Below, piece by piece: positions 51,647-61,587 of a stretch of 64,000 bases of DNA. The stretch's first letter is position 1; each line of letters opens with the position of its first letter. Origin of the DNA: Pseudomonas fluorescens. Its GTDB lineage: Bacteria; Pseudomonadota; Gammaproteobacteria; Pseudomonadales; Pseudomonadaceae. A model generated the notes under the pieces. The model was given only the letters and a program-made list of their open reading frames with translations, had not been told where the DNA came from and did not search any database. A program made the position numbers and the translations under genes. The stretch is taken from the NCBI RefSeq assembly GCF_902497745.1, contig NZ_CABVHJ010000008.1, forward strand, positions 16,929-80,928. Reading direction: 5' to 3'.

Positions 51647-53260
51647 TTACAACCGAAACCGATCCACCGACTGCGCCAACTGCCCCGCCAGGCTCGACAA
51701 CTCATCGGTGGTATTCGCCGTTTGCCCGATTACACGGCTGTTGCCCTCGGACATCCCGGCAATCATTTCTACTTGATGGGCAATCTCGTTACTGGCCTGA
51801 CTCTGCTCGCCAATCGTGCGGGTGATGTCGTTGACCAGTTGTGTCGTGCTCAACGTCGCCTCAAGGATTTCGCGAATAGCGCGTTCGACATCCGCCGTCA
51901 CCGCCATGCCCTTGTCGACCTGCGCTACCCCCGCCTCCATGCTGCTGACCGCCTCGCGGGTACTGTGCTGAATGCGCGCGACCATCGCCGCGATTTCCTG
52001 GGTTGAGGCACTGGTGCGTGCCGCCAGACTGCGCACTTCGTCAGCCACCACGGCAAAGCCCCGGCCCTGCTCGCCGGCGCGTGCCGCTTCAATCGCGGCA
52101 TTGAGCGCCAGCAGGTTGGTCTGGTCGGCAATGCTCTTGATCACCTGAATGATGTTGAAAATGGCTTCGGACTCCTGATCCAGCGTGCGGATCACCTGGG
52201 CCGACTGTTGCGCCGAGCGCGCGATATCGTCCATGTCGCTGACCACTTGATGAATCACACCACCCCCCTCTTTCGCCAGCGTTTCGGCTTGACTGGCCAT
52301 GCTCAGGGCGCGTTCGGCGTGGCGGGTGATTTCCTCGATGCTCGCGGTCATCTGACTGGCGGCTGCAGCCATGGTGCCGGCAGCGACGCTTTGTTGCTGG
52401 CTGCTGTCGGCGACCTGATGGCAGCCCTGGCTGAGTTGTTCGCTCATGCCACTGACGCCGTGAGCATTGCGCCGCACCACGTCGATCATGTTGCGCAAGT
52501 CGCGCTGCATGGTCGCCAATGTGCGAATCAGGACACTGGCTTCATCCTTGCCGGACGGCTCGGCGATCGGCTCACTGAGATTGCCATGGGCAATGCTTTC
52601 GGCGATGCGACTAGCGGTCTTCAACGGTCCCATAATGCTCAGAATCACCCAGCGCCCCTGAATCAACAGCAGCACAAGACTGGCGAGCAACACCAAGCCG
52701 AGCGCGACGTTGGCATTGCGGATCGCCGCTTCGGTGCCTGCGCTGGTTTGCCGGGTATTGGTTTCAATCAATTCGCTGAGCGCGGCCATCTGCTCTTCGA
52801 GCTGACTGAATGCTGTGTTGAACGTGCCCAGTTCCTGTTGAGCGGCATCAGGACTGTCGAGTGCCAGCCCGACAATCCGCTCGCCGGTGTTGATGTAGGT
52901 GTCGAGGCTCGGTCTGATCTGCTCAAGAGCGGTACGCAATGTAGGGTTGATCGGCAGTTTGAGGTTCTCCTCAAGCACCTCACGAAAATGCCCGGCATGC
53001 TCGTTGATCGAGTCGCGCACCTCGCTCGCTGTACTGGTGCTTTTGCTCAGTCCCACCAGCATCGCCGAGTAGACATCGGCACGCAGGGCGTCGTGCATCA
53101 TGTCAGCTTCCATATGGTTGCGCAGCGCGCTCATGCTGACCGCGTTATCGCTGACCGCCGAGGCCATCCGCTGATTGCCGACGTAACTGACCAGACTCAC
53201 GATCAAGGCTGTCAGCAGACTTGTCACAATCAGCAACACTAAACGCAGTTTGATCGACAC
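51647..53260 (-). CDS. Methyl-accepting chemotaxis protein
   Basis: This 537-residue chemoreceptor has an N-terminal membrane helix ([21 protein letters not shown]), a periplasmic four-helix-bundle sensor (about residues 40-190) and a second membrane helix ([16 protein letters not shown]). A HAMP domain and the signalling tip follow ([37 protein letters not shown]). The start is set by AAGGAGGAA with 7 bases of spacing to GTG 53260; a frame to 53281 would read through the ribosome-binding site. The ligand is unknown. No other chemotaxis genes are near. Confidence 0.92.
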   Translation of the reverse strand: MSIKLRLVLLIVTSLLTALIVSLVSYVGNQRMASAVSDNAVSMSALRNHMEADMMHDALRADVYSAMLVGLSKSTSTASEVRDSINEHAGHFREVLEENLKLPINPTLRTALEQIRPSLDTYINTGERIVGLALDSPDAAQQELGTFNTAFSQLEEQMAALSELIETNTRQTSAGTEAAIRNANVALGLVLLASLVLLLIQGRWVILSIMGPLKTASRIAESIAHGNLSEPIAEPSGKDEASVLIRTLATMQRDLRNMIDVVRRNAHGVSGMSEQLSQGCHQVADSSQQQSVAAGTMAAAASQMTASIEEITRHAERALSMASQAETLAKEGGGVIHQVVSDMDDIARSAQQSAQVIRTLDQESEAIFNIIQVIKSIADQTNLLALNAAIEAARAGEQGRGFAVVADEVRSLAARTSASTQEIAAMVARIQHSTREAVSSMEAGVAQVDKGMAVTADVERAIREILEATLSTTQLVNDITRTIGEQSQASNEIAHQVEMIAGMSEGNSRVIGQTANTTDELSSLAGQLAQSVDRFRL

Positions 53261-53504
53261 CGGGTTTTCCTCCTTGGCCACGCCCGTAAGCGCTTGTCAG
53301 CCTTCAGTTAAGCCTATTTGCGCAGGTCTGCCGGACCAGAGCGTGTCAGCAGGTGTCGGCATGAGGGCCAAATGCCGCAAAACTTTCGGATTGCGCGGCA
53401 AGTCTCACTTTTCAACGCGCACGGCCAACGCCTTCATCGCCGGTTAATACCGGCAGGCTATTGAGTCCGTCGTTCTGATTTTTCATGCAGCAAAAGGAAA
53501 CGCT

Positions 53505-54026
53505 ATGAAACGCGCATTGTGGTTGGGTTTGCTTGGCACTTTGGTCATCGGCAGCGCACAGGCGGCGACGGAAAAAGTCGCCATCAATCTGGTCAGCGCC
53601 GACGGCGCGCCGCAAGCGATTGGCTCGGTCACCATCAGTGAAACCGCCTACGGCCTGCTGTTCACCCCGGATCTGAAATCCCTGCCGGCCGGCATCCATG
53701 GTTTTCACGTCCATGAAAACGGCAGTTGCGACGCCGGTATGAAGGATGGCGTGAAAGGCGCCGCACTCGCCGCTGGCGGGCATTTCGATCCGCAGAAAAC
53801 CGGCAAGCATCTCGGCCCGTATGCTGACGGTCATTTAGGTGACCTCCCGGCGGTGTACGTGACAGCAGATGGCATCGCCAACTATCCGGTATTGGCGCCG
53901 CGCCTGAAAAAGATCTCCGAGATCAAGGGCCATGCGCTGATGATCCACGCCGGTGGCGACAACCACGCCGACATGCCGAAACCGCTGGGTGGTGGCGGTG
54001 ATCGCATGGCCTGCGGGGTGATTTGA
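53505..54026 (+). CDS. sodC: Periplasmic Cu/Zn superoxide dismutase
   Basis: This 173-residue protein has a signal peptide ([20 protein letters not shown]). The metal-binding motif [39 protein letters not shown] and the C-terminal [12 protein letters not shown] give copper and zinc ligands and the disulfide cysteines (about 70 and 171). SodC detoxifies superoxide in the periplasm. A good ribosome-binding site AAGGAAA precedes the start. A short hairpin follows the stop. Confidence 0.95.
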   Translation: MKRALWLGLLGTLVIGSAQAATEKVAINLVSADGAPQAIGSVTISETAYGLLFTPDLKSLPAGIHGFHVHENGSCDAGMKDGVKGAALAAGGHFDPQKTGKHLGPYADGHLGDLPAVYVTADGIANYPVLAPRLKKISEIKGHALMIHAGGDNHADMPKPLGGGGDRMACGVI

Positions 54027-54046
54027 CCCGCCGCAGTCTGCAGGCC

Positions 54047-54072
54047 GGGCAACCTGCAATCGCGTTGCCCGC
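54047..54072 (+). terminator. Hairpin after sodC
   Basis: An 8-bp stem CGGGCAAC/GTTGCCCG with a 10-base loop follows sodC by 20 bases. There is no T run, so termination is uncertain. Confidence 0.35.
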
Positions 54073-54186
54073 GTCTGACTTGCAATAACGCAGACTTTGC
54101 AGCCCCACGGAACTCCCGCCCGCCGCGCCCCTCTCACATTATGTAGTGCTTCCCTTTTTGCTTCGCGCTTGTGGAGGAACACTGTC

Positions 54187-54501
54187 ATGCGCAAGTTAGT
54201 GCTCGTTTCTTCTTTACTCTTATGCCTGCCGGTCGGCTCGGCGTTGGCCCGCGTCGATGCGGGCGATGTCGCCACCTCGGCCGGTGTCTCCGCGTCGCTG
54301 TACTCGACCTTCAAGGATCACAAAATGGTGATTCCGGCCCGTGACGACTTGTCTGCATTTGTCGCCAGTGGCGGGGCCATTCGTGGGGTTTATCTTGAGT
54401 CGGTGCTGCAACAGGTTCGCCAGAACAATCCTGGCCTGAACGCCAGTGATGAAGATCTCGCCAACGCGATTCTGGTGCATTACGAAGGCCTGAATCAGTA
54501 G
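54187..54501 (+). CDS. Exported DUF2388 domain protein
   Basis: This 104-residue protein has a signal peptide (MRKLVLVSSLLLCLPVGSALA). The mature part is DUF2388, seen in TSAGVSASLYSTFKDHKMVIPARDDLSAFVASGGAIRGVYLESVLQQVRQ, as found in exported Pseudomonas proteins. The start follows GGAGGA; the open frame extends to 54097. Function unknown. Confidence 0.85.
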   Translation: MRKLVLVSSLLLCLPVGSALARVDAGDVATSAGVSASLYSTFKDHKMVIPARDDLSAFVASGGAIRGVYLESVLQQVRQNNPGLNASDEDLANAILVHYEGLNQ

Positions 54502-54569
54502 CCGTCACGGATGAAGCAGCCGATGGACGGCCGCTGAAGGCGCATAGGCAAAACTGTCCGACGGCCTCT

Positions 54570-54983
54570 ATGATGGAGGCCATGACGACTTCTGCGCCTC
54601 TGCGCTCACCCTGCCCGCCCGGCGCCTGCATTTGCGGGCGCGATCCGTTGCTGGAGACACCCGGCGCGGATTTGCGCATCCTGCGCCTGACCCGCGAAGA
54701 AGAGAAAATCCTGCTGGCGCGGCTGGAAAAACTCAAAGACCTCGCCGATCTCGAACACCTGAAACAACGCATGTATGAACAACTGGGATTGCGCGTCGAA
54801 GTCGCCCCCGGTTTCAACGAAGTGCGCACCATGCGCGGCATTGCCATTCAGATCGAAGAGTTGCCTGGCCTGTGCCGCAAGACGCGCGCGGCCATCCCCG
54901 CCGCCATTCGTCGCGGCTTGGAAAACCATCCCGAAATCGCCTTCGAACTGCTCAACGCCCACGACTTGCTGCGCGACACCTGA
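54570..54983 (+). CDS. Conserved hypothetical protein with CPxxxCxC motif
   Basis: This 137-residue protein has an N-terminal Cys-rich motif (CPPGACICGRD) and a helical C-terminus (LTREEEKILLARLEKLKDLADLEHLKQRMYEQLGLRV; AHDLLRDT). No signal peptide. The start is uncertain: ATG 54570, 54573 and 54582 are all possible and none has an ideal ribosome-binding site. It is convergent with ligD, whose stop immediately follows. The CxxxCxC motif may bind metal. Function unknown. Confidence 0.65.
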   Translation: MMEAMTTSAPLRSPCPPGACICGRDPLLETPGADLRILRLTREEEKILLARLEKLKDLADLEHLKQRMYEQLGLRVEVAPGFNEVRTMRGIAIQIEELPGLCRKTRAAIPAAIRRGLENHPEIAFELLNAHDLLRDT

Positions 54984-57575
54984 TCACTTTTTCAGCCCGA
55001 CCCGCTTGCGCATCTCGGCGGTGATGCTCTGCCGGGTTTTCTTCATCTCGGCCCATGGCGCGTCGCCGACCTCCGCCAGACGCTCATGAACGTTGCGCAC
55101 GTTCCATTGATTACCGCCCTTGATCTCGGCAACTTCCTCGCGAAACAGCGGCACTGACACCGGCAGACCTTCGCGGGTGCGCGCGGCGTAAGCGCAGATG
55201 GTGGTGGCGCCCAGACCGTTGCGCAGGTAATCGATGAAGATCCGCCCGACACGATTCTTTGGCCCGGACACCGCCGAAAATCGGTCCGGCAATAGCTTGG
55301 CCATATGGCTGACGATGGCGTGGCTGAAGTCCTTGACCTCATCCCAGCCGAGTTTGCGGGTCAATGGCACCACCAGATGAATGCCCTTGCCGCCACTGGT
55401 TTTAAGGAACGCTTTCAATCCCAGTTCATCGAGCACAGTCAGCGTCAGCGCTGTCGCTTCGACCATGCTTTTCCACGGCAGCGCCGGATCCGGGTCAAGG
55501 TCGAGGACGAAGCGATCAGGCTTGTCCAGATCGACGGTGGTGGCGTTCCAGGTGTGCAGCTCGACGGTGCTCATCTGCACGGCGCCGACCAGCGCCTCGG
55601 CGTTGTTGACCAGCATCACCGGTTGCCCGGTGACGTCTTTGTCCAGCGTGGTGATGCCGGGTATTGCCAAACGCTCGGCGTTTTTCTGGAAAAACAACTC
55701 ACCGGCGATGCCGTCCGGGGCGCGCACCAGTGCCACCGGGCGATCCTTGAGTTGCGGCAGGATCCATTCGGAAACGCTGGCGTAATACTCGGCCAGCTGC
55801 ATTTTGGTAGTGCCACTGACCGCGTCGATCACGCGATCCGGGTGGGTGATGCGCACCTTGCCGTTGGCCAGCCCGAGTTGCGAGGGCGCGGTGTCGGCTT
55901 TGCTCGCCGGGGCTTTTTCCGGTGCTTTTTTCGCGGAGGTTTTCTTCTCTGCAGTCTTCACGGGTTTCGCTCGCTCCTCAGTGATGCCCTTGGCCGGTTT
56001 GTCATCGCGCAAGCCATGGAACACCGCGTGACGTACCGAACCGTCCTTGGTCATTTCGGCAAACGCAACCTCCGCCAGCAGTTTTGGCTTGAGCCAGTGC
56101 ACGCCTTTGACCTCGAAACCGCTGGGCGGATTGACCACAGCGGCTTTCTTCACCTGCAAGGGTTTGAGTTGGGCGAGGATGCTTTTCAACGTTGACTCGT
56201 TGAAGCCAGTCCCGACCTTGCCGGCGTAACGCAACTCGCCACTGTCACGATCATGCAGCCCCAGCAACAAGGCGCCGAACGCACTGCGCGAACCTTTCGG
56301 ATCGGTATAACCAACGATCACGAACTCTTGGCGATGCTTGCATTTGAGCTTGATCCAGTCGCTGCTGCGTCGCGACACATACGGCGAGCCGAGGCGTTTG
56401 CCGATCAAGCCTTCCATCTGCATCTGGCAGGCGCTGTTGAGCAGCGCGTCCGGCGTTTCGTCGAAGGCTTCGGAGAAGCGCAACAACGGTTGCTCATGGC
56501 TGCCAAGCACCGTGGCCAGCGCGGCGCGACGTTCCTCGACCGGCACTTCACGCAGGTCGACACCGTTGAGATACGGCAGATCAAAAAGGTAGTAGAGGAT
56601 GTTGCCGCTGCGCCCGACCTCGAAAGCATTTTGCAGGGCTTGAAAGTCCGGCACGCCTTGTTCGTTGGCGACGACCATTTCACCGTCCAGCCACGCCGAC
56701 TCCAATCCCAGCGCAGCCAAGGCTTGGGCCTGTTGCGGCAACTTGTGCGTCCAGTCATGACCGTTGCGGGTAAACAACTGCACCTGATCATGATCAATGC
56801 GCGCCATGATCCGATAGCCGTCGAATTTGATCTCGTAGCTCCACTGCCCTTCGGGCGCACTGTCGACGAGGGTGGCCAGTTCCGGCTTGAGCTGCGTCGG
56901 CAGTCTGGCCTTGTGCGCACCAGTGAGCTTGCCGCTCGCGGGCCTGCGGGTTTTCGCCGCAGGTTTCTTCAGCGGTTTGCTTTGCTCGGCGGCCAGTTTG
57001 GGTTTGTCGACGATTGTGCGTTCGCTCAGCACACTGTCCGGCTCGGCCAGCAGCACGTCGTAATCATCCTGCGGCCGCGCGGCATCGTCCTGATGCTTGA
57101 TCAGAAACCATTGTTCCTTCTTGCCCGGCATGTGCGTGCGTACCAGGTTCCAGATGCCGCCGAGCTTTTCGCCTTGCAATTCGAACTTGAGCTTGCCCTT
57201 TTCGTAGGCCTTGTGCGGATCTTCCAGCGGAATCCACACGCCACGATCCCAGACAATCACATCGCCGGCGCCGTAATGCCCTTCGGGAATGCTGCCCTCG
57301 AATGTTGCGTAATCCAGCGGATGATCCTCGACATGCACCGCCAGACGCTTGACCTTGGGATCGAGCGACGGCCCTTTCGGCACTGCCCAACTTTTCAGTG
57401 CGCCATCGAGCTCCAGGCGAAAGTCGTAATGCAGGTGCGACGCATCGTGCTTCTGGATGCAGAACTGCAAGGCATGATCCGTGGCGGATTTGCGCCCCGA
57501 ACGCTTGACGGCCGCCGGTTCCGACGTCGCCGAAAAGTCGCGCATGCGGTTGTAGTCGTCGAGGTTTCTGTTCAT
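54984..57575 (-). CDS. ligD: ATP-dependent DNA ligase D (NHEJ)
   Basis: This 863-residue protein has the Pseudomonas LigD order of domains. The 3'-phosphoesterase lies at residues 10-185 (QKHDASHLHYDFRLE, with His43, His49, Asp51, and HVEDHP). The ligase runs from about 225 to 520 with the adenylation lysine Lys250 in YEIKFDGYRI. A Lys/Ala-rich linker precedes the polymerase (about 570-863, acidic pair in LDLDPDPALPW, 692/694). LigD repairs double-strand breaks with Ku, but no ku gene is in the window. Convergent with the Cys-rich gene. Confidence 0.96.
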   Translation of the reverse strand: MNRNLDDYNRMRDFSATSEPAAVKRSGRKSATDHALQFCIQKHDASHLHYDFRLELDGALKSWAVPKGPSLDPKVKRLAVHVEDHPLDYATFEGSIPEGHYGAGDVIVWDRGVWIPLEDPHKAYEKGKLKFELQGEKLGGIWNLVRTHMPGKKEQWFLIKHQDDAARPQDDYDVLLAEPDSVLSERTIVDKPKLAAEQSKPLKKPAAKTRRPASGKLTGAHKARLPTQLKPELATLVDSAPEGQWSYEIKFDGYRIMARIDHDQVQLFTRNGHDWTHKLPQQAQALAALGLESAWLDGEMVVANEQGVPDFQALQNAFEVGRSGNILYYLFDLPYLNGVDLREVPVEERRAALATVLGSHEQPLLRFSEAFDETPDALLNSACQMQMEGLIGKRLGSPYVSRRSSDWIKLKCKHRQEFVIVGYTDPKGSRSAFGALLLGLHDRDSGELRYAGKVGTGFNESTLKSILAQLKPLQVKKAAVVNPPSGFEVKGVHWLKPKLLAEVAFAEMTKDGSVRHAVFHGLRDDKPAKGITEERAKPVKTAEKKTSAKKAPEKAPASKADTAPSQLGLANGKVRITHPDRVIDAVSGTTKMQLAEYYASVSEWILPQLKDRPVALVRAPDGIAGELFFQKNAERLAIPGITTLDKDVTGQPVMLVNNAEALVGAVQMSTVELHTWNATTVDLDKPDRFVLDLDPDPALPWKSMVEATALTLTVLDELGLKAFLKTSGGKGIHLVVPLTRKLGWDEVKDFSHAIVSHMAKLLPDRFSAVSGPKNRVGRIFIDYLRNGLGATTICAYAARTREGLPVSVPLFREEVAEIKGGNQWNVRNVHERLAEVGDAPWAEMKKTRQSITAEMRKRVGLKK

Positions 57576-57592
57576 CGCGCACCTGCCTTGCT

Positions 57593-58546
57593 TCAGCCAA
57601 TTCGGGTCACGGTCAGCGCCACCACGGCGATGCGGTCGACCCGTTGATAACCGGGATTGAGCAGTTCTTCGCCGAAGACATCCGGATCGAGTTCGCGGTA
57701 TGTCCAGCCGAAGCGCTTCTCGTCCAGTCGAGGCAGCACGGTGTCGAGAAACGGATCGCGACCATCGACCATCGCCACACCGGTGTAGAGCAACAGCGAA
57801 CCGCCGGGCGCCAGCCTGTTCAGCGCCTGCTCGACGATACGCAGCGACAGCCCTGCCCCCAGCGTCCCGCCCCCGTGACGATAAGCGCGCTCAGCCGGAT
57901 CGGCCATGTACGGCGGGTTGGCGACAATCAGATCGAACTCGCCGTCGGCACCCTGCAACAGATCACTGGCGTGCACCTCGACGTTGGCGACCTCCGCCAG
58001 TGCCGCGTTGATCGAAGTCAGGCGCAGCGCTGCGGGGTTGATATCCAGCGCCAGCACCTGCGCCTCGCGACGGGCACGGCCGATCAGAATGGCTCCGACG
58101 CCCGCCCCACAACCAATGTCCACCGCGCGATGGATGGGCGCGAAGTTCTGTTGCAAGTGGGCATGAATCAATTGGGCGAAACGATAGGTGTCCGGGCCGA
58201 AAAATACCGCGTCGGCCGCGTCGGTAGGGAACGCCGAATGCACGAACAGCAAATCATCCAGACTCGACCAGCGTATCCGGCTCTTCAGTTGGCCGTCGTA
58301 CGCATCAATCACCTGAGCGTCCTGCAGTTGCCGCTGTTCATCGGCCGGCAACAAACCCGGCGCGAAAGGACGCGACCAACCGAACACATCGCGTAAAGAG
58401 TCGGCCATCTGCCCCTCGTCACGCTGGTTGACCCGCTGATGGGTCAACGGCGTCGGCGTAACAAACCGATATCCGTCCGCCAACAAGCGTCGGCCCAGTT
58501 GCAGCAACACGAGGTCGTTGGGGCAGAGTTGTTCTTCCTGAGTCAT
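57593..58546 (-). CDS. Class I SAM-dependent methyltransferase (HemK/RlmG-like)
   Basis: This 317-residue protein has the SAM-binding motif AVDIGCGAGVGAILIG and the NPPY catalytic signature (LIVANPPYMAD) of N-methyltransferases that modify glutamine or adenine/guanine amino groups. The length and the N-terminal region (PNDLVLLQLGRRLLADGYRF) fit the small ribosomal or protein-modifying enzymes. It starts 12 bases after the diiron-enzyme gene and 17 bases upstream of ligD, so the three may form an operon. Confidence 0.85.
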   Translation of the reverse strand: MTQEEQLCPNDLVLLQLGRRLLADGYRFVTPTPLTHQRVNQRDEGQMADSLRDVFGWSRPFAPGLLPADEQRQLQDAQVIDAYDGQLKSRIRWSSLDDLLFVHSAFPTDAADAVFFGPDTYRFAQLIHAHLQQNFAPIHRAVDIGCGAGVGAILIGRARREAQVLALDINPAALRLTSINAALAEVANVEVHASDLLQGADGEFDLIVANPPYMADPAERAYRHGGGTLGAGLSLRIVEQALNRLAPGGSLLLYTGVAMVDGRDPFLDTVLPRLDEKRFGWTYRELDPDVFGEELLNPGYQRVDRIAVVALTVTRIG

Positions 58547-58557
58547 CGGTGATGTCC

Positions 58558-59934
58558 TTAAGGCAAGCGGGATTTGAGTTCGATAAAACGCCGTGTGGCG
58601 AGCAGTCCGGCCGGATGTGCGTGGCGCGACGGTGCGAGCCAGGGAATCAGAATCGCCATTTGCGCCAAGCCGTCCTGACCTTGCAGCGCGGCATTGAGCG
58701 CCTGTACATCGGGATCCTGTTCAAGCCCTTCGATGGGCGCTGCGGGTTGACTGTGCCGCCGAGCGGGTTTGGTTTTATCCGAAGAGGTCCAGTCACCAGC
58801 AATCCAGTCGTGCACCAGTTGTTTTTCGTAGGCATTGAACACGCCAAACATCGCCGCACCGTCGCCCGCGATCAGCTGCCAAAAGCGGCTGGCCTGCGGG
58901 TCTCCGTGTCGTTTGATCCAGCCCTTGTTCTGCAACGCTTGAAGAAAACCGGGCAATTGTTCCGGTGCGGCCAGCCACTGATTGACGGTCTGCCCTTCGA
59001 AGCGGCAGTAATCGGAGTGCATGTGTTGGGCGAATGGGCACTTGCGCTCAAGCATCGCCAGCAGTTCATGCTCAAGGTCGAAACCTTCGATGATTGCGCG
59101 ACTGCCCTGCCCGAGGTCGTTGAGCCGATAACCCAGCGCCACCCGACGCAGAAATTCGCCGCGATCGGCCTCAAGCGGCAGCAGATCGAGCGCCGCCTGC
59201 ACGGCTTTCTGCGCATGGCCGGTGCTGGCATTGTCGATGGTCACATGCAGGGTGAAATAGTACGGATCGATCCCCAGCTCACTGAGTTCGTAACTGCTGA
59301 TCAGCAAGTGCAGCGGCAGTTGTTCATAGCCGAGGTTGTAACCGATCACTTCGGGCAAGTAATCCGCGCCACAGACACCGAGAGCCAGTTGTATTGCGCC
59401 TTGCAGGTAGTGTTCATCGTCGATCGCGCTGCTGTCCTGCAAGTCGTGTTCGGCGAGCAGTTTGCGGTAGATCACCACGTGGTTCTGCGCCGGATTGCCC
59501 TCGCCCAGTTCTTCCAGAAAGGTGCGTAGCAGGCCTTGGAAACGCGGATCCTGCCAGCGCGGCAGCAGGCCAGACAGCCAGGCGCCGTCGACCAGTTTGG
59601 TCGGTGCCACCGCTTGCAGGAAATACAGCGCCTGCGCCTTGCCACGGAAGAATTGCCGAGGCCCGCCGTCCTTGCGCTGTTGCAGATAGTCGGCGTATTG
59701 CCGGGCGACATCGGCGCAATTTTCGGCCACCCAGGCGTGCCACGTCGTGGGATCTTCGGGCAGGGAATCGGAGAGTTGCGCGGCGTGTTGCAGTTGTTCC
59801 TGTAAAAACGCCTGTGCAAGGTCTTGGGAATTGTCATCGCGCAACAACGCGTCATAGACCTGCCGAATATTCCCGGCGGCATTCATAAGATGCGGTTGGG
59901 CAGGCGCAGCTTGCAGGGGTGTCAGGACAGTCAT
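58558..59934 (-). CDS. Heme-oxygenase-like diiron (HDO) iron-containing redox enzyme
   Basis: This 458-residue protein belongs to the iron-containing redox enzyme family (heme-oxygenase-like fold). A helical N-terminal part includes FLEELGEGNPAQNHVVIYRKLL with the first Glu/His ligands. A second ligand-bearing helix is near DPYYFTLHVTIDNASTGHAQKA. HDO enzymes catalyse N-oxygenation, C-C cleavage or desaturation in metabolite pathways. The context (methyltransferase 12 bases on, LigD next) gives no clear pathway. The ATG at 59934 follows a weak ribosome-binding site. Confidence 0.78.
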   Translation of the reverse strand: MTVLTPLQAAPAQPHLMNAAGNIRQVYDALLRDDNSQDLAQAFLQEQLQHAAQLSDSLPEDPTTWHAWVAENCADVARQYADYLQQRKDGGPRQFFRGKAQALYFLQAVAPTKLVDGAWLSGLLPRWQDPRFQGLLRTFLEELGEGNPAQNHVVIYRKLLAEHDLQDSSAIDDEHYLQGAIQLALGVCGADYLPEVIGYNLGYEQLPLHLLISSYELSELGIDPYYFTLHVTIDNASTGHAQKAVQAALDLLPLEADRGEFLRRVALGYRLNDLGQGSRAIIEGFDLEHELLAMLERKCPFAQHMHSDYCRFEGQTVNQWLAAPEQLPGFLQALQNKGWIKRHGDPQASRFWQLIAGDGAAMFGVFNAYEKQLVHDWIAGDWTSSDKTKPARRHSQPAAPIEGLEQDPDVQALNAALQGQDGLAQMAILIPWLAPSRHAHPAGLLATRRFIELKSRLP

Positions 59935-60262
59935 GGCAAAATTCTCGGTCGGTTGGCAGGACGCTGTTCCACGCGCCTCTACAGCAGCAGAGAGGCAGCG
60001 CCTGCGAAAAATTCAATCGACGTGAAAATTGCCCGGACGGACGGCCACCTGCGCGATCCTCGCACACACTGAATTCCTCTGTAGGAGCTGCCGAAGGCTC
60101 GGGCCGCGATCGGACGATCTTTTGATTTTGATTTTAAAAACAAGATCAAAAGATCGCAGCCTTCGGCAGCTCCTACAGGGTTACATCGTGCAATGGGTTG
60201 AGTTCGCGTAACGGTGAGGGATTGCTAACGTTCAGGGACGATGTTTTGGGGAGGGCAAAGGA
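59935..60262. other. Intergenic region with a REP pair, upstream of RAYT
   Basis: These 328 bases hold a family-A REP pair at 60080-60178 and the RAYT promoter region. No gene is supported. The left part is the upstream region of the diiron-enzyme gene. Confidence 0.5.
60080..60178. repeat. REP pair (REPIN), family A, left of RAYT
   Basis: Copies GTAGGAGCTGCCGAAGGCTC and GCCTTCGGCAGCTCCTAC are inverted around a roughly 55-base spacer. The left arm has a 10-base insertion that breaks its pairing, unlike the other copies. Confidence 0.88.
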
Positions 60263-60721
60263 ATGCCTACTGCTGCAAAGGCGTGTGGATTACGCAAAGG
60301 ACGTTATAGCGAGGCTGGACGTATTTATCTGCTCACCGCCGCCGTTCACGAACGTCAGTCAGTGTTTTCGGATTGGCGTTTGGGAAGACTGCTGGTAGAG
60401 CAAATGCGTGCAGCCAGTGACGAGGGAATGGTTCAGTCGCTGGCGTGGGTGGTGATGCCGGATCATCTGCATTGGCTGATCGAATTGAAACAAGGCTCAT
60501 TGGCAGCGCTCATGTGCCGCGTCAAATCGCGCAGTTGTCGTTCGATCAATCTCAAGCGCGGCAGTCAGGGACGGTTATGGCAACGCGGCTACTACGACCG
60601 AGCGTTGCGTCGCGATGAAGATCTTAAAGCGGCGGCCCGATATATCGTTATGAACCCGATACGCGCCGGATTGGCTCGGCGTGTGGGGGACTACCCGTTA
60701 TGGGATGCAATTTGGCTTTGA
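60263..60721 (+). CDS. REP-associated tyrosine transposase (RAYT)
   Basis: This 152-residue protein is a RAYT (TnpA-REP-like, IS200/Y1 superfamily): the HUH motif is MPDHLHWL (His68, His70), and the conserved GRLWQRGYYDRALRRDEDLKAAARYIVMNPIRAGL block carries tyrosines at 110, 111 and 127. RAYTs are thought to mobilise REP sequences. It is flanked on both sides by family-A REP pairs (60080 and 60722). This copy appears intact. Confidence 0.92.
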   Translation: MPTAAKACGLRKGRYSEAGRIYLLTAAVHERQSVFSDWRLGRLLVEQMRAASDEGMVQSLAWVVMPDHLHWLIELKQGSLAALMCRVKSRSCRSINLKRGSQGRLWQRGYYDRALRRDEDLKAAARYIVMNPIRAGLARRVGDYPLWDAIWL

Positions 60722-60806
60722 AGATCAAAAGATCGCAGCCTTCGGCAGCTCCTACATGGAATGATGTACACCCGGTAGGAGCTGCCGAAGGCTGCGATCT
60801 TTTGAT
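60722..60806. repeat. REP pair (REPIN), family A, right of RAYT
   Basis: Two inverted copies of the family-A unit (GATCGCAGCCTTCGGCAGCT and GGTAGGAGCTGCCGAAGGCT) follow the RAYT stop immediately. They also lie at the end of the TerB-like gene. Confidence 0.9.
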
Positions 60807-60813
60807 GTTGCTT

Positions 60814-61587
60814 TCAGGCCTGGCCCTTGGCTTGCTGCTCCAGATGCATCTGCAAATCCGGGTCGATCTGCAATGCTGCTGCCAGCTCATCCAGATAACT
60901 GCGCTCGGCGTCCTGCTGGTCATCCACCAGCATGACGCTGGCCAGGTACATTTCGGCGGCGACGGCCGGATCCCCATTGGCCGCCTGCGCCACATCATCA
61001 GGGTCCAGCGGCTTGGCGACTTCGGCATCGAGCCATTGCTGCAACTGCGGATCGTCGGTGTGTTTGCCGATTTCACTGCTGATCAGGTGTTTCTCGGATT
61101 CATCGATACGCCCGTCAGCCTTGGCTGCCGCGATCAACGCGCGCAATACTGCGTGGCCGTGTTCTTCAATCTCCGGGCCGGCTAGGAGGTTAGCCGTTTG
61201 CGGCGTTTGTTGCGGGGCCGAACTGGCCTGGCTGCGTTGCCAGGCTTGATAGGCCTGAAACGCCATCATGCCCAGCGAGGCAAGCGCCGCATAATTGGTG
61301 CCGCCGGAACGGCTTTGCGTGCTGCCACCGCCACCCAGTGCACCACCCAATGCGCCGCCCAGGCCACCACCGGCACCGACGCCGAGTAAACCACCGAGCA
61401 AACTGCCTAATCCACCCAACCCGCCCGCCGGCGCGCCGCCGCGTGTCCCGGTTGAATCCGCGCCACCGAGCAGGCCGCCCAGCAAGCCGCCTAAACCGCC
61501 CAAACCATCGCCGGCAGACGCTGAAGATTGCTGTCCCGCCGAGGCCCGGCCTCGCAGTAGTTGTTCGAGCAAATCGCTGGTGTTCAT
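60814..61587 (-). CDS. TerB/DUF533-like protein with Gly-rich region
   Basis: This 257-residue protein begins MNTSDLLEQLL and has a long Gly-rich stretch of membrane-like repeats (about residues 25-115; LGGLLGGLLGG) followed by a TerB-like helical domain (about 150-250; EEHGHAVLRALIAAAKADGRIDESEKHLI). DUF533/YebE-like inner-membrane proteins have this layout and are of unknown role. The start at 61587 follows GAGGA; a longer frame to 61728 is unlikely. A family-A REP pair follows. Confidence 0.82.
   Translation of the reverse strand: MNTSDLLEQLLRGRASAGQQSSASAGDGLGGLGGLLGGLLGGADSTGTRGGAPAGGLGGLGSLLGGLLGVGAGGGLGGALGGALGGGGSTQSRSGGTNYAALASLGMMAFQAYQAWQRSQASSAPQQTPQTANLLAGPEIEEHGHAVLRALIAAAKADGRIDESEKHLISSEIGKHTDDPQLQQWLDAEVAKPLDPDDVAQAANGDPAVAAEMYLASVMLVDDQQDAERSYLDELAAALQIDPDLQMHLEQQAKGQA

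Noticed and set aside
56253..57647. 464-codon open frame antisense to ligD
   Set aside because: Arg/His/Gln-rich shadow; ligD has clear domains.
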